17,279 bases of DNA from Candidatus Bathyarchaeota archaeon (lineage in GTDB: Archaea > Thermoproteota > Bathyarchaeia > Bathyarchaeales > Bathyarchaeaceae). Position 1 is the stretch's first letter, and each line of letters starts with the position of its first letter. The position numbers were made by a program, and so were the translations under genes. Location: NCBI GenBank assembly GCA_003662715.1, contig QMYO01000008.1, positions 1 to 17,279 of the forward strand, in the 5' to 3' direction. Of the stretch, positions 13,268-17,279 are shown piece after piece. Under the pieces are notes generated by a model that saw only the letters and a program-made list of their open reading frames with translations, was not told where the DNA came from and made no database searches.

Positions 13268-14704
13268 TTATCCCCCTAGAAGGCCGCGAAGGGCTGGATA
13301 CATTTCTGCAACCTGTTCCTGCATCAGGAGCTGATAATATTGATAAAGAATGCCCACAGACAACAAGACACCCATTCCAGACCCAAAGACACCGAAGAAA
13401 TCAGCGACTGACGCAATTAGCCCAACTATAATTCCGCCAAGCACAGCGACTACCGGAATATACCGCTTGAGAATCATTTCAATTGGTCTTTGAGACCTTC
13501 GAAATCCCGGAATCTGCATTCCAGAATCAACGAGCTGTTTTGCCACGGTCCTTGGACCTAAACCTCCCACCTCGAGCCACGTTATAGAGAACACAATGCA
13601 GAATGCAACCATAATGCCCGTGAATATCAACGCTCGCGTTGGGTCACTCGCAACTTCTGATAGGTTTCGAGGAGAGATCACGTAATATACAAGACCGCCT
13701 GTAGGTACAACTTGAGTCTGACCATTACCTGCTGGAACTGTGTCATACATCCCGAGGAGATTAAGGAAAAAATTTGTGTTGTTTCGATTATAACTGCTCC
13801 AAAGAAGTTGAGAAAAGAAATAAATGTTTGCAAAAAGAGCCGCTGCGAAAATTACGGGTAGATTAGAAACATAAAGAAGTTTTATTGGATATCGACCGCG
13901 AAATCCACGATAGCCAGCATAAGAGATAGGAAGCTCAACTCTAACCCCTTCCATATAGATCACCACCAGAAAAACTCCTATAGTTGCGAATAGACCTAAC
14001 ATAGTAGGAAGATTCCCCTCTCTGTTGAAGAAAACGTTCCCTAAAGACTTGCCGCTAAATAAAGTTTGAAACAAAGCAACTATTGCCCCATAGCTAAACC
14101 CGTCACCCATAGGTCCAATTGGGCTCAAAGTGGACCAAAGAATGCTTTGAGCCACCCCTGCCATGATGAACAAGCTGATCCCGCTGCCTATCCCCCAGCC
14201 TTTCTGTATCAACTCATCCAGAAGCATCAGCACCACTCCAGCAACTAGAAGTTGAATGAAGATTATGATGGAAACTCTCACATCTGTAACTTGGAACACC
14301 CCTCCAATTATGTAGGCAGAAGCTTGAAACGCTATGAAGAGCAAAGAAAACACTTTGCTGGCAACTGTAAATAATCCTCGATCTTCAGGATTGGAAAAAT
14401 CAACACTCACCATTCCAGATCCTGCGAGAAGCTGTAATACCAAGCCAGCAGTTACGATAGGGCCTATTCCTAGCTCCATCAAGGTGCCCCTACGAGAGGC
14501 GAAAATCACTCGGAGAAATCGGAAGGGGTCTTCTTCGCCTACTCCGACGCCGAAAAGCGGTATTTCACTCATGACAAGGTATAGTATGAGGGCTATGGCG
14601 GTCCAGAAAAGCTTTTCATTAAGTCCTACTCTGCGCTCTGGCGGTTTAACTTCAAACATAAATCTCGAAAGAGGCTTGAACATTCCAAGAAATCTGCCAG
14701 CCAT
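13268..14704 (-). CDS. secY: Protein translocase subunit SecY
   Basis: A 478-residue, ten-span SecY. It has the archaeal start (GMFKPLSRFMFEVKPPERRVGLNEKLFW), TM1 with ALILYLVMSEIPLFG, the ELGIGPIVTAGLVLQLLAGSG segment after the plug, ELIQKGWGIGSGISLFI, the loop with RGFRGRYPIKLLYVSNLPVI, and the C-terminal QIPGFRRSQRPIEMILKRYIPV and SGMGVLLSVGILYQYY. It forms the channel of the Sec translocon with SecE and Sec61-beta. I choose ATG 14704 (AAGGA seven bases upstream) over the in-frame TTG 14737. The last codons (LLGG then TAA) contain the ribosome binding site for adkA, and the two genes are three bases apart. The 51-base gap to uL15 is very AT-rich. Confidence 0.92.
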   Translation of the reverse strand: MAGRFLGMFKPLSRFMFEVKPPERRVGLNEKLFWTAIALILYLVMSEIPLFGVGVGEEDPFRFLRVIFASRRGTLMELGIGPIVTAGLVLQLLAGSGMVSVDFSNPEDRGLFTVASKVFSLLFIAFQASAYIIGGVFQVTDVRVSIIIFIQLLVAGVVLMLLDELIQKGWGIGSGISLFIMAGVAQSILWSTLSPIGPMGDGFSYGAIVALFQTLFSGKSLGNVFFNREGNLPTMLGLFATIGVFLVVIYMEGVRVELPISYAGYRGFRGRYPIKLLYVSNLPVIFAAALFANIYFFSQLLWSSYNRNNTNFFLNLLGMYDTVPAGNGQTQVVPTGGLVYYVISPRNLSEVASDPTRALIFTGIMVAFCIVFSITWLEVGGLGPRTVAKQLVDSGMQIPGFRRSQRPIEMILKRYIPVVAVLGGIIVGLIASVADFFGVFGSGMGVLLSVGILYQYYQLLMQEQVAEMYPALRGLLGG

Positions 14705-14755
14705 AGCTTTTTCCTTCACTCTCCATCTATAAGGCAAATTAATGGTTTAATGTAA

Positions 14756-15223
14756 TTAATTTTTAGTTCCAGCAACAGGTTCTGTTTCCTTTAGGATTTG
14801 GCCACCCGCCTCCTGCACCTTTTTAGCTGCGCTCTCGGAATGAGATGCAACCTTTACAAGAATGGGTTTGGTGATGTTACCCATTCCTAATAGTTTGTCG
14901 TATCCCAACTTGTTAAGGTCTAACAAAACTTTTCCTTTTTCCTTTTTCAACTGTTCTTCTACGGTTAGTCTATCAACGAGTTCCTCCAGTTGCCCTACGT
15001 TGATGACGTTTATCTTTTTGCCTATGGTTCGCGGAGACTTGAATCCTCTTTTTCCAAAGTAGTCTGGCTCATATTTCACCACGTATGTCCATCCGTGTTT
15101 GTGAAGACCTGCCTTTCCGTGGCCTCCTCTTTTGCCTCCTCCTCTGTGCTGTCCTACTCTTCCGTAGCCATGGGTTCTTGAGGCACGTCTTTTCCGAACT
15201 TTTCGAAGTTTATGAGGTGACAA
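14756..15223 (-). CDS. rpl15: Large ribosomal subunit protein uL15
   Basis: A 155-residue protein with the archaeal/eukaryotic uL15 pattern: RKVRKRRASRTHGYGRVGQHRGGGKRGGHGKAG, LHKHGWTYVVKYEPDYFGKRGF, INVGQLEELVD, and DLNKLGYDKLLGMGNITKPILVKVASHSESAAKKVQEAGG. The open frame extends to ATG 15292, but the TATA box lies only about six bases before that ATG, so it would be outside the transcript. TTG 15223 has GGAG 11 bases upstream and gives a normal N-terminus (SPHKLRKVRKRR). It begins the - strand unit. In many archaea uL30 comes directly before; here a divergent SWIM gene is found, so the superoperon is split at this point. Confidence 0.9.
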   Translation of the reverse strand: MSPHKLRKVRKRRASRTHGYGRVGQHRGGGKRGGHGKAGLHKHGWTYVVKYEPDYFGKRGFKSPRTIGKKINVINVGQLEELVDRLTVEEQLKKEKGKVLLDLNKLGYDKLLGMGNITKPILVKVASHSESAAKKVQEAGGQILKETEPVAGTKN

Positions 15224-15297
15224 GACGTTTTTCGCTCCGTTTTTAAACAATTGTTTCTTTATGTTAGCGTTATCTTGTATTTGACAGTCCATACTAA

Positions 15298-15307
15298 CTT
15301 TTAAATC
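15298..15307 (-). promoter_or_regulatory. TATA box for the uL15-SecY unit
   Basis: GATTTAAAAG on the - strand. The expected transcript start is near 15276, giving a leader of about 53 bases before TTG 15223. This placement excludes the longer uL15 start at 15292. Confidence 0.52.
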
Positions 15308-15348
15308 TTCACTACTTGCTTTTGCTTATTCTAAGGTTGGCTGCCAAT

Positions 15349-15385
15349 TGTTAAATATTAAAACTGAAACAAACCCTTTTAAGAA
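15349..15385 (+). promoter_or_regulatory. Candidate TATA boxes for the SWIM gene
   Basis: Two options: TTAAATATTAAAA near 15351-15363, with a predicted start near 15381 and a leader of about 20 bases; and CTTTTAAGAA at 15376-15385, which would give a leaderless message at about the ATG at 15402. I cannot choose between them. Confidence 0.4.
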
Positions 15386-15401
15386 TAATGAGAGAAAATC
15401 A

Positions 15402-15845
15402 ATGAAAAAATCATCAGATGTCAATAAGCTTAAAGAAATCTGCATAGAAATTGAAAAAGAAGGTCAGATAACTGGAATTCATCTTACACGACTTTCTGCA
15501 GCGTTTGGTCCACGTTTTGCAAAGGCTTGGGATGCAATAAAGGAGAGAAGAATAAAAAAATACGTTTTTAAGCCAAGCGGCAGAATTGTTTGGATTGTGG
15601 TCGGGAAAGAACGAGAATATCTTGTCATGCCCGCGGCTGAATTCTGTTCTTGCGAAGATTTCTACTTCCAGTTTGACAAAGGACATTTCTGCTATCATAT
15701 AATTGCACAGAAACTGGCTGAAGCTTCAGGGCGATTCGATTTGATAGAGGAAGAAGATTATTTCTACGAGGTCTTGATAAAGGAGTGGAAGACTGTTGAA
15801 ATTAAGGTTTCTAAGAAACATCAGAGAGAGGAGGCTACGACTTAA
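15402..15845 (+). CDS. SWIM zinc-finger protein
   Basis: A 147-residue protein from ATG 15402; the frame is open back to TTG 15348 but that start falls before or in the promoter. It contains a SWIM zinc finger, CxCx(12)CxH, at C82, C84, C97 and H99 (CSCEDFYFQFDKGHFCYH), preceded by a winged or basic region (SGRIVWIVVGKEREYLV) and followed by an acidic helix. SWIM proteins bind nucleic acids or partner with Rad51/RadA-like recombinases (the Sws1 type); small archaeal SWIM proteins are often found with RadA paralogues. Here the neighbour is a ribosomal operon on one side and an RPA-like gene 1 kb further, so a repair role is possible but not shown. Confidence 0.78.
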   Translation: MKKSSDVNKLKEICIEIEKEGQITGIHLTRLSAAFGPRFAKAWDAIKERRIKKYVFKPSGRIVWIVVGKEREYLVMPAAEFCSCEDFYFQFDKGHFCYHIIAQKLAEASGRFDLIEEEDYFYEVLIKEWKTVEIKVSKKHQREEATT

Positions 15846-15850
15846 ATAGG
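15842..15850 (+). promoter_or_regulatory. TATA box for the small membrane protein
   Basis: TTAAATAGG overlaps the SWIM stop codon. The expected start near 15872 lies about 14 bases before ATG 15886. Confidence 0.4.
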
Positions 15851-15885
15851 ATTTCTCCCAAAATAAGAGGATAAGGGACCATACC

Positions 15886-16017
15886 ATGAATTTGGCACTT
15901 ATGAATTTGAGCCAATACTTCGGAATTATAATTAATCTCCTAACAGTGCTGACCTTTATCGTTCTGGTTTTAGCCTTTGTCTACCTAGTATATGGCAGAG
16001 AAGAGGAATCTGAATAA
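15886..16017 (+). CDS. Small single-span membrane protein (43 residues)
   Basis: A 43-codon frame that reads MNLALMNLSQYFG, then a hydrophobic span of about 26 residues (IIINLLTVLTFIVLVLAFVYLVYG) and a short acidic tail (REEESE). The positive R near the end of the span and acidic tail suggest one membrane helix. A TATA-like element lies in the right place and an AGGG occurs 9-12 bases before the ATG. It fills the gap between the SWIM gene and the convergent B-box-like gene, ending six bases before that gene's stop. No family is recognised and it could be a chance frame, but the composition is very membrane-like. Confidence 0.5.
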   Translation: MNLALMNLSQYFGIIINLLTVLTFIVLVLAFVYLVYGREEESE

Positions 16018-16023
16018 AAATTC

Positions 16024-16446
16024 TCATGTTTGTTTCCGTGATAAAAGAAACAGAATTACTCCAATAATCGTTACAGCAACAGCAAGTATAATCATCCAGA
16101 TAGCGTTGGGTCCAGCGCCTAGCACTATTGGAATTGGACCAATAAATACTATTGCGCTGAAGTTTGTCGAAGTTCCAGAAAGAGCAGTAGCTGTTATGAT
16201 AAGGGTCATTCCTATGAAGATTAGAAGAAAGCCTAGAAGAAACAGTTTAAGCGGAGTTGACCATGGAACTGTTTCTACAGCGGGAGCTTCTGGCTTAAGA
16301 AGTTTATAACATTCTGTGCAAATCCATCTGTGTGGTTCTAGGCATATCTCACAGACTTCTCGTCCACATTCTTGGCAGATGTATCTTGCCGTGCGCTTGC
16401 CGCAAATCTTACATGTTCTTATTTGCGTATGTGAGTCCTCCTTCAC
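16024..16446 (-). CDS. B-box-type zinc finger and DUF131-like membrane protein
   Basis: A 140-residue protein starting at GTG 16446, which overlaps the stop of the upstream gene (GTGA). Its N-terminal ~46 residues hold eight cysteines (C12, C15, C24, C27, C32, C35, C43, C46) plus H39, a spacing that fits a cross-braced B-box or similar double zinc site. Two membrane spans follow (LKLFLLGFLLIFIGMTLIITATAL and IWMIILAVAVTIIGVILFLL), separated by FIGPIPIVLGAGP, which is the signature of TIGR00304/DUF131 proteins. The zinc domain is probably cytoplasmic. The function of the family is unknown. It is transcribed with the next gene, which has the same membrane motif without the zinc part. Confidence 0.7.
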   Translation of the reverse strand: MKEDSHTQIRTCKICGKRTARYICQECGREVCEICLEPHRWICTECYKLLKPEAPAVETVPWSTPLKLFLLGFLLIFIGMTLIITATALSGTSTNFSAIVFIGPIPIVLGAGPNAIWMIILAVAVTIIGVILFLLSRKQT

Positions 16447-16706
16447 CTGAGAACTAGGTTATAAAACACCGTTACGATTAGTAAAAGAATGATTAGGATT
16501 ATGGATAATAAAAGAAGTGTTTTCACTGATTCTTTGTCGGTGCCGAAGATGATTGGGAAGGGTCCGATTATCACGGCTCCTCCTCCCCTAACTTTTCCTT
16601 TGCCTCTGATGCCAATGAAAAACATGAGGACAATAGCAATTAGTGTTATGAGGAAACCAGCAAAAATCAGTATCATGCCCACGTTGAACAATATTTGTTC
16701 GCTCAT
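16443..16706 (-). CDS. TIGR00304/DUF131-like membrane protein
   Basis: An 87-residue protein from ATG 16706 with GAGGAG seven bases upstream. It has TM1 (ILFNVGMILIFAGFLITLIAIVLMFF), then GKVRGGGAVIIGPFPIIFGTDKES, the family's Gly-rich loop, and TM2 (LLLLSIILIILLLIVTVFYNLVL). The family is archaeal and of unknown role. The neighbour (16024-16446) has the same GPxPIxxG motif fused to a zinc domain, so the pair may come from duplication and form a hetero-oligomer. It shares an upstream region with the divergent RPA-like gene. Confidence 0.78.
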   Translation of the reverse strand: MSEQILFNVGMILIFAGFLITLIAIVLMFFIGIRGKGKVRGGGAVIIGPFPIIFGTDKESVKTLLLLSIILIILLLIVTVFYNLVLR

Positions 16707-16746
16707 CTAATAGCTCCTCACTTCTTCAACAAATTTAGAAGCGATT

Positions 16747-16766
16747 GTTTAAATAAAGTTTAATAG
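16747..16766. promoter_or_regulatory. Shared divergent promoter region
   Basis: TTTAAATAAAG and GTTTAATAG elements lie between the two divergent genes. On the + strand a start near 16780 would leave about 33 bases before ATG 16813. On the - strand the same AT block gives a start near 16724, about 18 bases before ATG 16706. The strands may use overlapping TATA boxes. Confidence 0.45.
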
Positions 16767-16812
16767 CGACCTGCTCTTGTCTGAGTTCCGAAAAGTTTGT
16801 AGGGAAAGAGAA

Positions 16813-17279
16813 ATGAGTTTCGAGGAGATTGTTCAACGAATTATTTCTTCTAAACAAGACCTTACGCGGGACAAGGTTCTTGAAATGATTGAAGACAAAA
16901 AGAAAACAGCGGAAGGATACTTCACGAATGAGGTTGCGGCGCGACTTGTTGCCTTAGAGCTAGGAGTGGAGGTTCCCTGGTGGGAACCCTTCCGAGCAGA
17001 CGTTTCAATCAAAGATGTTGTTTCTGGTTTAAACAACGTCACCGTGATGGGACGCGTTATTCGCGTGTATCCAGTTAAAACTTTTACTCGCCAAAACGGA
17101 ACTGAGGGAAAGGTTGCACGTTTGCTCATTGCAGATAAGACTGGAACATTAAGAGTGGTTCTTTGGGATGAAAAAACAAGTCTTGCAGAGTCGGATGGAA
17201 TAGAACAGGGACAAATCATAAAGGTTTCTCACGGATACGTGCGAGAGGGACTGGATGGAAAGCTGGAACTACATGTAGG
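16813..17279 (+). CDS. RPA-like single-stranded DNA-binding protein (partial, 3' end cut)
   Basis: The first ~155 residues of a protein cut by the window end. An N-terminal helical part (SFEEIVQRIISSKQDLTRDKVLEMIEDKKK ... GYFTNEVAARLVALELGVEVP) is the usual start of archaeal RPA/'OB-fold nucleic acid binding' proteins. The first OB fold begins near residue 65 with VSIKDVVSGLNNVTVMGRVIRVYPVKTF, then KVARLLIADKTGTLRVVLWDEKT and GQIIKVSHGYVREG. Archaeal RPA binds single-stranded DNA in replication and repair. The start ATG 16813 has AGGGAAAG upstream and a shared TATA region. It may be followed by further OB folds outside the window. Confidence 0.78.
   Translation, partial: MSFEEIVQRIISSKQDLTRDKVLEMIEDKKKTAEGYFTNEVAARLVALELGVEVPWWEPFRADVSIKDVVSGLNNVTVMGRVIRVYPVKTFTRQNGTEGKVARLLIADKTGTLRVVLWDEKTSLAESDGIEQGQIIKVSHGYVREGLDGKLELHV

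Noticed and set aside
14737..14763. AATTAAT inverted repeat between uL15 and SecY
   Set aside because: The stretch is nearly pure A and T, where such repeats arise easily, and no function is suggested.
16833..17219. A 128-codon - strand frame opposite the RPA-like gene
   Set aside because: It is fully antisense to a gene with clear OB-fold motifs, and its Ser/Thr/Arg-rich translation looks like a shadow.
1..17279. CRISPR array, tRNA, rRNA or insertion sequence
   Set aside because: I saw no repeat-spacer pattern, tRNA-like cloverleaf, rRNA segment or transposase in the window. Short tRNAs cannot be fully excluded by eye.

Overview
The window looks archaeal. It carries the end of the archaeal ribosomal-protein superoperon (uL15, SecY, adenylate kinase, a DUF106/EMC3-like protein, eL34, CMP kinase, eL14). 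Starts are often TTG or GTG behind GGAGG/GGTGA-type ribosome binding sites, TATA boxes sit about 26 bases before inferred transcript starts, and an RPA-type OB-fold protein and two TIGR00304/DUF131-like membrane proteins are present. A Bathyarchaeia-like member of Thermoproteota is my best guess. That placement is inference from gene content and style, not from a phylogeny.

Positions 1 to about 10965 hold the morphogenesis module of a tailed (Caudoviricetes-type) archaeal virus or provirus, all on the + strand. The order is: capsid decoration protein, HK97-fold major capsid protein, small unknown, fibre-like protein, Cys-rich zinc-finger-like protein, ribbon-helix-helix (RHH) regulator, promoter with a flanking inverted repeat, gp6-like adaptor, head closure, beta-rich small protein, an alpha/alpha-toroid protein resembling glycan-active enzymes, tail-terminator-like protein, tail tube, tail assembly chaperone with a -1 frameshift signal, gp10-like protein, a very short tape measure, a large tail hub with two inserted beta-sandwich domains, and a second RHH protein. 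Terminase, portal, protease and integrase are not visible and would lie to the left of the window.

Positions 10973 to 15223 hold host genes on the - strand, transcribed toward the virus: uL15, SecY, AdkA, DUF106 protein, eL34, CMP kinase, eL14. The last viral stop codon and the eL14 stop are only 7 bases apart. The adenylate kinase gene has a single in-frame UAG at codon 71, at a position where the family usually has lysine. Neighbouring genes use UAG as a normal stop.

Positions 15402 to 17279 are host genes: a SWIM zinc-finger protein (+), a 43-residue single-span membrane protein (+, too short for usual ORF cut-offs), a B-box-like zinc/membrane protein and a TIGR00304-like membrane protein (-, overlapping), and the start of an RPA-like single-strand DNA binding protein (+, cut by the window end).

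The most notable observations are the textbook A AAA AAC slippery site with nested hairpins in the tail chaperone gene, the in-frame UAG in adkA, an inverted repeat next to a TATA box just downstream of an RHH gene, an enzyme-like toroid protein inside the neck gene block, and the tight virus/ribosomal-operon junction.
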